A stretch of 64,000 nucleotides of DNA, taken from assembly GCA_019112785.1 (NCBI GenBank), contig DXIQ01000038.1, positions 26,732 to 90,731 on the forward strand. Direction: 5' to 3'. Under the pieces are notes generated by a model, which was given only the letters and a program-made list of their open reading frames with translations, was not told where the DNA came from and did no database searches. Positions within the stretch are counted from its first letter, which is position 1. Each line of letters starts with the position of its first letter. Shown one piece after another: positions 35,336-45,477 of this stretch. Both the position numbers and the translations under genes were made by a program. The DNA comes from Candidatus Blautia stercorigallinarum (GTDB taxonomy: Bacteria > Bacillota > Clostridia > Lachnospirales > Lachnospiraceae).

Positions 35336-36885
35336 AGATCGCATTGGTAGATGACGAACTGACTGCCCGCAACACTATAAAAAAATATCTGGAAGACAGT
35401 GAAATCTATGAGGTTGTGGCTGATTTCCAGAATGGAAAGACGGCACTGGAATGGCTGAGAAAAAACCAGGCGGACATTATTCTGTGCGATATGCAGATGC
35501 CGGAAATGAGTGGTGTGGAATTGATGAGGAGCATACATATCATTGATGAGTATCTGCCTGTGGTGGCGATAAGCGGATTTGATGATTTTAATTATGTTCG
35601 GGGAAGCCTGATCAATGGAGCTGCTAATTACATACTGAAACATGAGATGGATAAAGAAGGGTTGATCCAGGCCCTGGATCAGGTAAAGGAAAAATACCGG
35701 ATCATTCCCGATGAGGGAAAAGCCGTACATAAAAATGGTTATTGTATTACTGACGAAAAGGAATTTGCGGCGGAACAGATACAGAGACTTGCTGAAACAG
35801 GAGATATCGACTTTACCTGTTCCAATATGGTGCCGGTAGCGATCAGCCCTGACTATAAATTCTGGGATGGGGCGGATCAGTCTGAGTACAGACACGATAT
35901 TAGCCGGGCTGTGATAGATATGGTCAATCAGATGCTGGGCGGAAAATACCAGTACCTTTTTTACATCACAAAACGTTCTCATATTCTTCTTCTGATTTCT
36001 TTCAGCAGAGAAAGAAGCACTCTTTTTATGCTGAATACACTGACCAATCTTGTCCGGAGACTTCAGCATCAGATTGTGCGAATGCTGGACATTACCGTGA
36101 CTATCATTACAGGGGAAGTGAGAAATGAACTGGAGGAAAGTGTGTCAGAAGGAAGAAAACTTCTAGATCTTTTAAAGGATAAATTATATCTTGGCGGAAA
36201 CAGGACCGTTTCCTCTGTGCTTTTGAAAAAGATATCCTACAGTGAAAGGCAGATTCCTGAAAATCTATGGGATCAGCTGGAGTTTGAACTTAAAAACGGT
36301 ATGCGCAGCTTTATTGAAACTCTCAGGGATAATTTATTTGAAACTATGCGCAAAGAGAGATCTTCTTATGATATGGTTCAAAAAAACTGCGGGAGACTTA
36401 CAGAACTCCTGGTGCAGTATGCCGTGATATCAGAGACGGAACAGAGAGCTGCCATAAAAGAAATGAAAGAATATGAAGAGTTCGATCAGTTCCAGATGAA
36501 GATAATGAATCTGTTGGAAAAACATATTCATTATTTTGATGAAGATAAAACATATTCATTTCAAGTATCCCAGGCTTTGGAATATATTAAAGAAAATTTT
36601 GCCAAAAATGATATTTCTCTTGAAAAATGTGCAGAGATTACAGGAATCAGTTATACCTATCTGAGCAGAGAATTTAAGAAAGAAACAGGTATGCGTTTTG
36701 TGGAGTATCTGAACCGGCAGCGTGTGAATAAGGCAAAAAGTCTGTTGATCCGCAGCGGGATTTCTATGAAGCAGGTGGTAGAGATGTCTGGGTTCCGTAA
36801 TTATAACTATTTCTTTAAAGTATTTAAAGAAATGGAAGGAGTAACCCCCAGTGAATTTGCAGCAAAAAAACAGAGTAATTCTTAA
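35323..36885 (+). CDS. YesN-like response regulator with AraC-type DNA-binding domain
   Basis: About 520 aa. The receiver domain (KIALVDDELTARNTIKKYLE) has phospho-acceptor Asp in IILCDMQMPEMSG, followed by a long linker. The C-terminal AraC HTH pair includes ISLEKCAEITGISYTYLSRE, FKKETGMRFVEYLNRQRV and VVEMSGFRNYNYFFKVFK. The ATG at 35323 follows GGAGGAAGAAAC and gives the canonical receiver start. It probably activates the ABC/GH43 operon 60 bp downstream. Confidence 0.92.
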   Translation: MAKIKIALVDDELTARNTIKKYLEDSEIYEVVADFQNGKTALEWLRKNQADIILCDMQMPEMSGVELMRSIHIIDEYLPVVAISGFDDFNYVRGSLINGAANYILKHEMDKEGLIQALDQVKEKYRIIPDEGKAVHKNGYCITDEKEFAAEQIQRLAETGDIDFTCSNMVPVAISPDYKFWDGADQSEYRHDISRAVIDMVNQMLGGKYQYLFYITKRSHILLLISFSRERSTLFMLNTLTNLVRRLQHQIVRMLDITVTIITGEVRNELEESVSEGRKLLDLLKDKLYLGGNRTVSSVLLKKISYSERQIPENLWDQLEFELKNGMRSFIETLRDNLFETMRKERSSYDMVQKNCGRLTELLVQYAVISETEQRAAIKEMKEYEEFDQFQMKIMNLLEKHIHYFDEDKTYSFQVSQALEYIKENFAKNDISLEKCAEITGISYTYLSREFKKETGMRFVEYLNRQRVNKAKSLLIRSGISMKQVVEMSGFRNYNYFFKVFKEMEGVTPSEFAAKKQSNS

Positions 36886-36947
36886 AAAAGTGTTATCTTT
36901 TTTTATAACGAAGTTTCTTATAATGACCTCAATGGAGGTGATCATAA

Positions 36948-37823
36948 GTGAAAAAAATTAAAAAGAAAAATGACTGGGCAGCATATCTTTATATCCTGCC
37001 GCTTTTACTGCTGTCATTTGTCCTGGTGTATTACTGCATAATTGATACGATTTTTGTTAGTTTTACAGACTGGGATGGAATGACAGATGAATTCGGTTTT
37101 GTGGGCCTGGCAAACTATGCAAAAATGATTAAAGACCAGACTTTTTGGACTGCTGTGCTCAACAACCTGATCTTCTTTGTGGGAACTGTATTTGTTCAGG
37201 CATTTCTGGGATTTATCCTGGCAGTGCTTCTGAAAAAGAAGCTTCCCGGATCCAATATTTTCAAAGCGATCTATTTTATGCCGATCGCCATGGCTACTTC
37301 AATTATCACGGCAATTTTCAAGATCATTATGGATCCTACCAATGGCTCTCTGAACCAGTTTTTCCGGGCAATACATCTGGACGGACTGGCCATGAGCTGG
37401 CTGGGAGATCCGAATATAGCCCTGTTTTCCGTGATCCTGGTCAATATTTTCCAGTGGATGGGATTCTCCATGATCACATACTATGCAGGACTAATGGCCC
37501 TTCCGGATGATGTTTATGAGGCGGCGAAGATAGACGGCGCGGGTTTCTGGAGAACCGCTTTTTCTGTAACTTTCCCAATGGTGAGAGGCACCACCAATGT
37601 ACTTATTATTTTAGGTATCGTAGGATCACTGAAGACCTTCGATCTGGTAAAACTGCTTACCGGAGGAGGACCGGGAAGAGCTACAACAGTTATGAATACC
37701 TATCTGTATGAAAAGGCATTTAATGACTTTAATGCCGGAGGAGCCGCATCAATCGGTGTTGCGATTCTGATCATCGCAATGGTGATGTCATTCCTTCAGG
37801 TGAAACTGGGGAAGGAGGATTAA
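36948..37823 (+). CDS. Sugar ABC transporter permease (UgpA/MalF type)
   Basis: A 291-aa protein with six predicted helices. The EAA loop is AAKIDGAGFWRTAFSVTFPM. The GTG start at 36948 follows GGAGGTGAT, an almost complete anti-SD match. It is first gene after the YesMN-like pair and two bases before the next permease. No ATPase gene is present in the operon. Confidence 0.9.
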   Translation: MKKIKKKNDWAAYLYILPLLLLSFVLVYYCIIDTIFVSFTDWDGMTDEFGFVGLANYAKMIKDQTFWTAVLNNLIFFVGTVFVQAFLGFILAVLLKKKLPGSNIFKAIYFMPIAMATSIITAIFKIIMDPTNGSLNQFFRAIHLDGLAMSWLGDPNIALFSVILVNIFQWMGFSMITYYAGLMALPDDVYEAAKIDGAGFWRTAFSVTFPMVRGTTNVLIILGIVGSLKTFDLVKLLTGGGPGRATTVMNTYLYEKAFNDFNAGGAASIGVAILIIAMVMSFLQVKLGKED

Positions 37824-37825
37824 TA

Positions 37826-38644
37826 ATGAAGAAAAAAAGGAAAGCAAAATGGGAGATAAGAAATATAGCAGGCACCTATCTGGTACTTCTTATTTTTGCT
37901 GCGATCTGGATCCTTCCGCTGATTATCGCAGTTGTTAAATCCTTTACAATCAATGGTTTCGGGAACTACGCTTATGTTCTTAATTACGATAAGATAAACT
38001 ATTTCCGTGTTATCTTTAACAGTATGACGATTGCTGTTACCAGTGCAGTTGTAGTTACACTGATCACGGCACTGGCGGCCTATGCTTTTTCTAAAATGAA
38101 ATTTCCGGGAAGTCGGATCATTTACGGCGCTATCCTGGCCTGTCTGGCAGTACCGGTAGCGGCTGTGACAAGCCCTCTTTTTGCAACTATTAAAAATATG
38201 GGACTTTTAGACCATCATTTAGGCGTTATTATTCCGTTGATTGCTTTTAATGCGCCTATGATGCTGCTGATGATCAAAAATTATTTTGATACGATTCCTG
38301 ATGAACTGCTGGAAAGCGCCCGGATCGACGGCGCGTCAAGATTCCGTATCTGGTATGTGTTTATGGTGCCTTTAAGCGTTCCTATGATCGCTAACGTATT
38401 GGTGCTTACCTTTATTTATTCCTGGAACGATTATCTTGTGCCTTTGCTGGTTATGAGAAGCGAGGAGAATTATCCGGTAACATTAGCTGCCCAGTACTTT
38501 ATGTCCAGTACATATCAGAGTCCGGAAGATGTGGCAAGGATCTATGCGGTTATGATTCTTTTGGCTCTGCCCTCTATACTGGTGTATCTTGTAAGTCAGA
38601 GGTTCCTTGTGGCAGGGGCTACAGCAGGAGCCGTAAAGGGATGA
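37826..38644 (+). CDS. Sugar ABC transporter permease (MalG/UgpE type)
   Basis: A 272-aa, six-helix partner permease. The EAA loop is SARIDGASRFRIWYVFMVPL, and the C-terminus FLVAGATAGAVKG is typical. The gene is tightly packed between the first permease and the GH43 gene, which implies one transcript. Confidence 0.9.
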   Translation: MKKKRKAKWEIRNIAGTYLVLLIFAAIWILPLIIAVVKSFTINGFGNYAYVLNYDKINYFRVIFNSMTIAVTSAVVVTLITALAAYAFSKMKFPGSRIIYGAILACLAVPVAAVTSPLFATIKNMGLLDHHLGVIIPLIAFNAPMMLLMIKNYFDTIPDELLESARIDGASRFRIWYVFMVPLSVPMIANVLVLTFIYSWNDYLVPLLVMRSEENYPVTLAAQYFMSSTYQSPEDVARIYAVMILLALPSILVYLVSQRFLVAGATAGAVKG

Positions 38645-38663
38645 TCAGATAGGAGGAAAGAAA

Positions 38664-40451
38664 ATGAAGAGAGAATACCGGAATCCGGTACCTTTTACAG
38701 ATGGAAAGAGAAGAACAAATCCGGATCCGTACATTCTGAGATGGTGCGGAAAATATTATTGCTATTCCACAGATGCCAGAGGAGTCCGGGTCAGTGTATC
38801 GAAGGACCTGGTGAATTGGGAAGACCGGGGATATGCACTGGAAGACCCAGCCTGCAAGGATTTCTGGGCACCCTCTGTATTCTATCAAAACGGCACATTT
38901 TATATGTATTATTCGAATATTCCTTCTGACCAGTCGGATTGCCATCTGGAACATCTGAAACTGGCAGTATCCAGGAATCCAGAGAAGGGATTTCAATGGA
39001 AGAAGACATTTTTTGAAGAATTTTCTATCGATTCCCATCCAGTTAAATGGAATGGAAGGCTCTATATGTTCTATTCCGTAAATAATTGGATCGGTACAGA
39101 TGAGAGGATTACAGGGACCTGTATCCTTGTGGATGAAATGAAGACACCGGAAGAATTTTCAGGAAATCCCAGAGCAGTGATCCTTCCCACTCTTCCCCAG
39201 GAAATCTACGAGGCGGACCGCTTTGGAGATGGAAGAGACTGGTATACCATTGAAGGGGCCGCTCATGTGGTTCATGGGAACCGCTGCTGGCTGATGTATT
39301 CTGCAAATGCTTATGGGAATGTAGATTATTTTGTGGGAACGGCAGTTGCGGAAAACAGAGATGATCTTCTGGATATGGAATGGAAGAAATATCCCGATCC
39401 GTGTACCTGGGCTCCCCTTCTCTGCAAAAATGACAAAATGGAAGGTACAGGCCATAATACAGTGACAAAGGCTCCTAATTTGACAGAGGATTGGATCGTT
39501 TATCATGGAAGAAGGGCGGAGGAAAAACTACTTCCAGACAAAGAGCAGAGGGAAATGTGTATAGATCCCCTATATTTCAGCGGTGACCGTTTGATATGTC
39601 CGGGTCCCAGAGGGGGCGGTGAGGCACCGTCTCTTCCGGAAGTGAGCCTGTCTCAGATACAGACGGATAAAAGAACCGCCCTGGCAAAAGGCGGAGACTT
39701 TTATCAGACAGAACTCTGGGTTTCTGGACAGCAGGCCCATTATGGATCCAGATGGGGAATCCTTCTGGAATATCAAGATGAAAATAACTGGTTTGAACTT
39801 ATTGTCCACAGCGGACGTAGAGAACTTCAGGCAGTAGAGTGCCGGGGAGGTATTACCAGATATCTCCGTAAGGTTCCTCTGGAGAAAGGCTATGACTATA
39901 CAGTACCTCATCTGTTTCAGATTGAAAAGTGTTTTGAGGATTATACGGTTTTCGTAGATGAAACAGAGCTTATGAAAATAAGCAGGAAAGCGCCTTTTGA
40001 AAGCACTCTGGAATTAGTGCCTCATTTTTCACTTATAACGCTGCATAGCTTCGCCATGACAAGAACAGTAAGACTTTCCGGCGGGAATCTGGGCGAGCTT
40101 GGGAGAATTTGTCAGGTTACGCCATGCATTGCAGATGGAGAAGAAATACAGGGAAAAGAAATGCCATTAAAGCTTATTCCAGAATGCCCCTGGGAATGTT
40201 ATACGGAAATACTCCAAGTCAGGCCTGAAGGACATAGGAACTGTCTTTCATTCTGTGGAAATAAAGGGCGCAAAGTCCTGGCGGAAAGTATGGAAAAAGT
40301 ATTTTCTGTTATACATATCGTACGGGGAACCGAGGAGATATTCCTTGTAGATGGAAAACAGGAAGGAAAATGGGAAAGCAGGACAGATACTTCCTGGGAA
40401 TATTCTTTGGAAGGACTGGCAGTCCTGGAATATGAGGTTACAAAAAATTGA
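38664..40451 (+). CDS. Glycoside hydrolase family 43 enzyme
   Basis: A 595-aa cytoplasmic enzyme (no signal peptide) with the five-bladed propeller of GH43. Candidate catalytic residues are the Asp in RTNPDPYIL (base), the Asp in SIDSHPVKWNG (modulator) and the Glu in YTIEGAAHVV (acid). The C-terminal 250 residues form a beta-sandwich module (HYGSRWGILLEYQDENNWFEL). Likely substrates are xylo- or arabino-oligosaccharides brought in by the neighbouring importer. The exact activity within GH43 cannot be read by eye. Confidence 0.88.
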   Translation: MKREYRNPVPFTDGKRRTNPDPYILRWCGKYYCYSTDARGVRVSVSKDLVNWEDRGYALEDPACKDFWAPSVFYQNGTFYMYYSNIPSDQSDCHLEHLKLAVSRNPEKGFQWKKTFFEEFSIDSHPVKWNGRLYMFYSVNNWIGTDERITGTCILVDEMKTPEEFSGNPRAVILPTLPQEIYEADRFGDGRDWYTIEGAAHVVHGNRCWLMYSANAYGNVDYFVGTAVAENRDDLLDMEWKKYPDPCTWAPLLCKNDKMEGTGHNTVTKAPNLTEDWIVYHGRRAEEKLLPDKEQREMCIDPLYFSGDRLICPGPRGGGEAPSLPEVSLSQIQTDKRTALAKGGDFYQTELWVSGQQAHYGSRWGILLEYQDENNWFELIVHSGRRELQAVECRGGITRYLRKVPLEKGYDYTVPHLFQIEKCFEDYTVFVDETELMKISRKAPFESTLELVPHFSLITLHSFAMTRTVRLSGGNLGELGRICQVTPCIADGEEIQGKEMPLKLIPECPWECYTEILQVRPEGHRNCLSFCGNKGRKVLAESMEKVFSVIHIVRGTEEIFLVDGKQEGKWESRTDTSWEYSLEGLAVLEYEVTKN

Positions 40452-40545
40452 ATTAAAACACAAAAAAATAGAGTCTTGAAATGGGGAAAAACAGTTTATT
40501 CTCTATATATACAGAAAAGCAAAAAAATTTAAGGAGGGATATCAT

Positions 40546-41877
40546 ATGAAGAAAAAAAGAATACTGGCGCTGATGATGGCAGCTCTTATGACAGCTTCAC
40601 TGACAGCCTGCGGAGGATCCGGTGGAGAGAGTAAAGAAAGCAGCGGCGGATCTGATGACGGACAGGTTACACTGACATTCTGGTCCTGGCTTCCTACAAC
40701 AGATCAGTCAGATGAAATGATCGAAAAATTTGAGGAAGAAAATCCGGATATTAAGATTGATTACACACGTACAGAGCAGGATGACTTCTTCGAAAAGCTC
40801 CAGGTTGCAATGGCATCCGGTACAGGTCCTGATCTGTTCGGTATGACAACCGGCGCCATGATGGATCAGTACGCAAAATTTTCTGCAGACATGAAAGAGG
40901 TAGCAGATCAGTACTGGGAAGGCTGGGAAGAGGATATTGACCAAAATTCTGTAGCTCAGTGTACCACAGAAGACGGAAAAGTCGCCGGAATGCCTCTTCT
41001 GAATGCCGGTATGACAACGGTTATGTATAACAAGACGCTTATGGATGAGTGTGGTATCGACAAAGTGCCTACTACATATGAAGAGCTGAAAGATGCCGCT
41101 GCAAAGGCAAAAGAACACGGATATGTATGTATTGCTGCAGGTGCTGCGGATGACTGGGTCAATTCCGATTGGTTTGTTCAGACTTCCAATGAATTTGAAG
41201 ATGGCGCTGTATATGAGGCAGAAGCTGGAGACAGACCGTGGACTGATCAGTGCTTTGTAGATACTATGCAGGCATGGAAGAATCTGTTCACAGATGGCAT
41301 CTTTGAAGAAGGAGCTCTCGGTGTGGCCACTTATCCAGATGCCCGTGATCAGTATTTCTTTGCTAGAAAATCTCTGTTCCTTATGACAGGATCCTGGCAC
41401 CTGGGTCCTACATCACCTTCTAACTCTGAGATCCAGGGAACTGAGATCGGTAATAAAGGAGATGTGATCGGAATGGCTCCATTCCCTGCAATGTCTGACA
41501 ATGGGGAGATGCTGGGAAGTTCCGGTGTGGACGTGATGATCTGCCTGAATAAAGACTGCAAACAGCAGGAAGCAGCAATGAAATTTATTGAGTATCTTTC
41601 CAATGGAGACGGCCAGCAGTACTGGGTAAATTATCTTCAGGGTGCTCCTGTGTCAAACAATATTGAATATACCGGAGAAGTTGACGGAGAGCTTCAGCAG
41701 CAGTCTATAGATGAAATCAATGAATATGTAAAAGACGCAGCTGAAAATGGAAGAGAAAGAAAACTTTCCAACAGCGAGATTGAAAAAGCTATCCAGGTTG
41801 CAATGCAGAATGTAGCGGCAGGAGGAGATCCGGCAGAGGAACTTGCTACAGTTCAACAGGTGGCAGACGCGCAGTAA
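40546..41877 (+). CDS. Sugar ABC transporter substrate-binding lipoprotein
   Basis: A 443-aa family 1 binding protein. The signal peptide ends in lipobox LTAC with Cys22, followed by a GGSGGESKESSGG linker. The body (VTLTFWSWLPTTDQSDEMIE, GTGPDLFGM, FLMTGSWHL) is typical of oligosaccharide-binding proteins. It lies last, after permeases and GH43 gene and a 94-bp gap with its own AAGGAGGG site. It may therefore have an extra promoter, allowing the higher expression these proteins need. Confidence 0.9.
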   Translation: MKKKRILALMMAALMTASLTACGGSGGESKESSGGSDDGQVTLTFWSWLPTTDQSDEMIEKFEEENPDIKIDYTRTEQDDFFEKLQVAMASGTGPDLFGMTTGAMMDQYAKFSADMKEVADQYWEGWEEDIDQNSVAQCTTEDGKVAGMPLLNAGMTTVMYNKTLMDECGIDKVPTTYEELKDAAAKAKEHGYVCIAAGAADDWVNSDWFVQTSNEFEDGAVYEAEAGDRPWTDQCFVDTMQAWKNLFTDGIFEEGALGVATYPDARDQYFFARKSLFLMTGSWHLGPTSPSNSEIQGTEIGNKGDVIGMAPFPAMSDNGEMLGSSGVDVMICLNKDCKQQEAAMKFIEYLSNGDGQQYWVNYLQGAPVSNNIEYTGEVDGELQQQSIDEINEYVKDAAENGRERKLSNSEIEKAIQVAMQNVAAGGDPAEELATVQQVADAQ

Positions 41878-41917
41878 AATAAAAACATATCAAATGATGT
41901 GCCGCGCTGATAAATAA

Positions 41918-41973
41918 GAAAGGGTTGTTGCATTAAACATTCTTTTTGATTAATGTAACAACCCTTTCTTTAG
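41918..41973 (+). terminator. Intrinsic terminator of the GH43/ABC operon
   Basis: GAAAGGGTTGTTGCATTAA pairs with TTAATG-T-AACAACCCTTTC and is followed by TTT. It is a long, near-perfect stem 40 bp after the last gene. Confidence 0.85.
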
Positions 41974-41985
41974 TTGAAGAATCTT

Positions 41986-42024
41986 GAAAGATCACTGTGT
42001 ATAGGCATATCACAGTGATCTTTC
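41986..42024. repeat. Perfect 14-bp inverted repeat
   Basis: GAAAGATCACTGTG (41986-41999) pairs with CACAGTGATCTTTC (42011-42024) around 11 bases. It marks the start of a 1.3-kb zone of gene remnants. It could be a second terminator or an insertion-sequence end. Confidence 0.55.
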
Positions 42025-42027
42025 AGC

Positions 42028-42297
42028 TCAGCTCAGTACCCTCTGTTTCATACCCTCAATATCCAGCACGCCCAGGGAAAATCCTTTGCCCCTTCCTCTG
42101 CCAGGATCCAGGTGTGGATATCTCCTGCCACGGCACCGAAATAGGAGGGAATGGATCTCATCAACAACGATAAAACGCAGATCCCCGAAAAGGGAAGGAA
42201 TCTCCATATGTTTGTTGATCATGAGAGATTCCAGGAATTCCGGAGTGATCTGTAAAATGCCCGCAGGTTTTTTCAGGAGTTTTCGCTTCCTCCAATA
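42028..42297 (-). pseudogene. DEAD/DEAH helicase fragment (Lhr-like)
   Basis: Minus-strand frame: LLKKPAGILQITPEFLESLM, then a short linker and LFGDLRFIVVDEIHSLLF. This contains helicase motif Ib (TPE) and motif II (DEIH), as in Lhr-type helicases. Motif I and everything after motif II are missing. The sequence after DEIHSLLFR loses resemblance to the family. It is a decayed fragment next to a transposase remnant. Confidence 0.6.
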
Positions 42298-42478
42298 AGG
42301 TCAGAATAGGGAAAAAGGCCGCTTCTGTCTGTACGTTGCTGATCCACCTGTCCAGGACCAGGGTCAGCCCGGAAATATCCTGGGTACATGATTGCAAATT
42401 CAGATACAGTATAGTTTTTATGTAATAAAGCGTTAAGAGCTCCTTCCCGAATTTGCCAGAATAAAAAAGACCGTCTAA

Positions 42479-43294
42479 GTTCTCAGTTTTGACAGAAAAG
42501 AACGAAGGATTCAAAAGAAATTTGAGAAGACCCCAGCCAGGGAACTGAATAAGGTTCTGAACAGATTTTACAGCCAGCTCTTCTGGAAGTTTTCCCAGAC
42601 AGGGGATCCCCGGCATCCAAGTTATATTACTTATACCAACCGTATGATGCCCGGAACATTGTATTATAAGGGGATCGCAGGGATAGACAGCATGCAGGAA
42701 ATGACCGAAAAGTTTAATGATGAGGCGGTTTCTAAAAACCTGTCTGTATTTATGGGTGAAACAGCAAAGGAGTATGTTCCCTGCCATGTAACAGAAAAAG
42801 CGTATCTGGAGAGGCTGGATCCAGCGGAGCTGGAAGAGATCAAGCAGAGATTTCCCCGGTTACCGATCCTGCTGTTGGCGGACAGTCTGTATGCATCGAA
42901 ACAGGTTATGGAACTGAGTAGGGAATATAAGTGGGAATTTCTGATCCGCCATAAAAAGGGAAGCATCCCGAGTATAGCGGAAGAATACGAAAAGATACCG
43001 GAAAAAGGAAAAACGGAGAAGGCGGAATTCGTAAATGAAATCGATTATGAAGGAAAACCTGTACACGTATTAAGGTATCGCGAAGAAGGGGAGGGAGAAA
43101 TAACAGAATTCCAATGGCTTTGCAGTATAAAGATTAGCAAAGAAAATGCAGAAAAAATGGCGGAAGCAGGAAGGAAACGCTGGAAGATAGAGAACGAAGG
43201 GTTTAACCGCCAGAAGAACTGGCAGGCAGACACATTTTTTAACATTCAAAACTGTATCTCATTAATTGAGCTGGCGTTATTCTCTTTTATGTGA
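42479..43294 (+). pseudogene. Truncated DDE transposase remnant
   Basis: The frame is open from 42479 without a good start and reads KFSQTGDPRHPSYITYTNRM, then the ATG at 42644. The C-terminal half is coherent: ILLLADSLYASKQVMEL (catalytic Asp region) and AEAGRKRWKIENEGFNRQKN, the usual RxxWxIE(x)FNxxK end of IS4-superfamily-like DDE transposases. The N-terminal DNA-binding part and first catalytic Asp are missing. No ribosome site or intact IS ends were found. Confidence 0.65.
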
Positions 43295-43364
43295 TATTCT
43301 ATATGCTAATGAACTTACTTCTGTTGTATACGGGATATAATAAATAGGCAAAGGAGGAGAAACG

Positions 43365-45359
43365 ATGGCAAAGAAATCCAGGGCTGAGAGAAAGAGAGAA
43401 GCAGCAAAAAAGGTGGAAATAGTGAAAAAGACAGAAACAGTGAAGGTAAAAACGGCGGAAGAAACTATGGCGAAAGCCAGGACCGGGACGGAAACAAAAG
43501 AGAAAGAACAGGATAAGAAGGCCGAGTCTGACAGGATCTTCATGGAAAGGCTCAAAAGGCATCATGACGAGCTCAGATGGCTTTACATGGAACTGTATGA
43601 CAATGCGGATATGTTCGCGGAACTCTGTAGCCAGATGAAGTGGTACTACGACCAGAGAAATGACAAACTGAGAAAACTGGATGCAGAGCGGGAGGCAGCA
43701 GGAGAGTGGTACAGGAAACGTGATATGGTCGGCATGATGATGTATATCGATAATTTTGCCGGAACCATCAAAGGCGTCCAGGAAAAACTGCCTTACATTG
43801 AGAAGTGTAATGTGAACTACATCCATCTGATGCCTTTCCTTGATTCGCCGAAAGGAAGATCAGACGGCGGATATGCGGTGGCGGATTTCCGCAAGGTAAA
43901 ACCGGAGCTGGGGACCATGGATGATCTGGCGGCTTTGGCAGAGGAGTGCCATGACAAAGGCATCAGCTTATGTATGGATTTTGTAATGAACCATACATCC
44001 GAGGATCATGATTGGGCGAGACGCGCGCGGCAGGGTGACGGAGAGTATATGAGCCGTTACTTTTTCTATGCAGATCCGTCTATTCCAAGGGAATATGAGA
44101 AGACTGTGCCTCAGGTATTCCCTACGACGGCACCCGGAAACTTCACATATCTGCCGGAACTGGGCCACTATGTTATGACAACATTTTATCCTTACCAGTG
44201 GGATCTGAATTACAGGAACCCGCGGGTGTTCAACGAGATGATGTATAATTTCCTTTACCTTGCCAATCAGGGAATGGACATTATCCGTATCGACGCGGTC
44301 CCTTACATCTGGAAACAGCTTGGGACAAACTGCAGGAACCTTCCGCAGGTGCACACAATTGTCCGCATGATGCGCATGATCGGCGAGATCGTTTGTCCGG
44401 GTATCGTGCTCCTGGGGGAAGTTGTCATGGAGCCGGACAAGGTGGCACCGTACTTCGGTACAGTAGAGAAACCTGAGTGCCATATGCTTTACAATGTAAC
44501 GACCATGGCAACGACCTGGCATACTGTGGCAACAAGGGATATCCGTCTTCTGAGAAAACAGATGGATATCGTATGTTCGCTTCCAAGAGAGTACACATTT
44601 CTCAATTACCTGAGATGCCATGATGACATCGGCTGGGGACTGGACTATGATACCTTGAAATCGTGGGGGATGAAGGAAGTTCCTCACAAGAAGTATCTGA
44701 ACGATTATTTCCAGGGCAAGACCGAGGGCAGCGTCAGCAGAGGAGAACTCTACAATGCAGATCCGGTGACCGGAGACGCAAGGTTCTGTGGGACAACAGC
44801 GTCCATGTGCGGTATTGAGAGCGCAGGGTTTGAGCAGGATGAACAGAAGATGGACTGGGCCATCACAAAAGATGTGATGCTCCACGCATATATGTTCACA
44901 CAGTCCGGCATTCCCATGCTTTACAGCGGAGATGAGATCGGCCAGGTGAACGACTATACTTACAAAGACGATCCGGAAAAGGCTCCTGATTCCCGCTATA
45001 TACATAGAGGGAAATTCAACTGGGATCTGGTGGAGAATATCAAAGACACGTCAAGCGTACAGGGCAGGATCTTCGGCGCTCTAGATCATCTGGAAAAGAT
45101 CAGGAGGAGCGAGGCTGTATTCGATGCGGACGCGCAGGTCTATACAAAAGACTACAGCGATCAGTCCATCCTCTGGATCGTCCGGAAAGCCGGAGGAGAA
45201 GAGCTGCATGCGGTATTTAATTTCAGCGATTATCCGAAGACCATCTGGATGCCGGAAACGGCGGAATATATGAATCTGCTGACCGGAAGGTCGGATGAGG
45301 TCACAACAGTAAATCTACCGGGCTGGGGATTTATGTGGATGAAGCGTAAATATAATTAA
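43365..45359 (+). CDS. Amylosucrase-like GH13 enzyme
   Basis: A 664-aa GH13 protein with amylosucrase landmarks: FLDSPKGRSDGGYAVADFRK, FVMNHTSEDHDWA, MTTFYPYQWDLNYRNP and RIDAVPYIWKQLGT. The nucleophile Asp is in IRIDAV, the acid/base Glu in LLGEVVM, and the third Asp in RCHDDIGW. Amylosucrases convert sucrose to alpha-1,4-glucan and fructose. The N-terminal 55 residues are very Lys/Glu-rich (MAKKSRAERKREAAKK), and there is no signal peptide. AAAGGAGGAG precedes the ATG. It sits between gene remnants and a tRNA-linked element, which suggests acquisition. Confidence 0.85.
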   Translation: MAKKSRAERKREAAKKVEIVKKTETVKVKTAEETMAKARTGTETKEKEQDKKAESDRIFMERLKRHHDELRWLYMELYDNADMFAELCSQMKWYYDQRNDKLRKLDAEREAAGEWYRKRDMVGMMMYIDNFAGTIKGVQEKLPYIEKCNVNYIHLMPFLDSPKGRSDGGYAVADFRKVKPELGTMDDLAALAEECHDKGISLCMDFVMNHTSEDHDWARRARQGDGEYMSRYFFYADPSIPREYEKTVPQVFPTTAPGNFTYLPELGHYVMTTFYPYQWDLNYRNPRVFNEMMYNFLYLANQGMDIIRIDAVPYIWKQLGTNCRNLPQVHTIVRMMRMIGEIVCPGIVLLGEVVMEPDKVAPYFGTVEKPECHMLYNVTTMATTWHTVATRDIRLLRKQMDIVCSLPREYTFLNYLRCHDDIGWGLDYDTLKSWGMKEVPHKKYLNDYFQGKTEGSVSRGELYNADPVTGDARFCGTTASMCGIESAGFEQDEQKMDWAITKDVMLHAYMFTQSGIPMLYSGDEIGQVNDYTYKDDPEKAPDSRYIHRGKFNWDLVENIKDTSSVQGRIFGALDHLEKIRRSEAVFDADAQVYTKDYSDQSILWIVRKAGGEELHAVFNFSDYPKTIWMPETAEYMNLLTGRSDEVTTVNLPGWGFMWMKRKYN

Positions 45360-45382
45360 ACAAAAATCAGACTAAGACAAAG

Positions 45383-45412
45383 ACGTCATCTGTGGAACAG
45401 GTGGCGTTTTTG
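45383..45412 (+). terminator. Intrinsic terminator after the amylosucrase gene
   Basis: ACGTCATCTGT (45383-45393) pairs with ACAGGTGGCGT (45397-45407, G-T pairs allowed) and is followed by TTTTTGTTTT. Confidence 0.8.
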
Positions 45413-45477
45413 TTTTCAAAACGACGCGGAAACCCGTCCAATACGATCAAGGAGGTTATGGAAGAAAAGAAGCTGGA

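Noticed and set aside
42028..42297. Intact Lhr helicase gene
   Set aside because: Motif I and motifs III to VI are missing and similarity ends after DEIH, so it is a fragment.
43968..45005. Minus-strand open frame inside the amylosucrase gene
   Set aside because: The GH13 catalytic motifs are on the plus strand. The antisense translation is His/Val-rich with no family resemblance.
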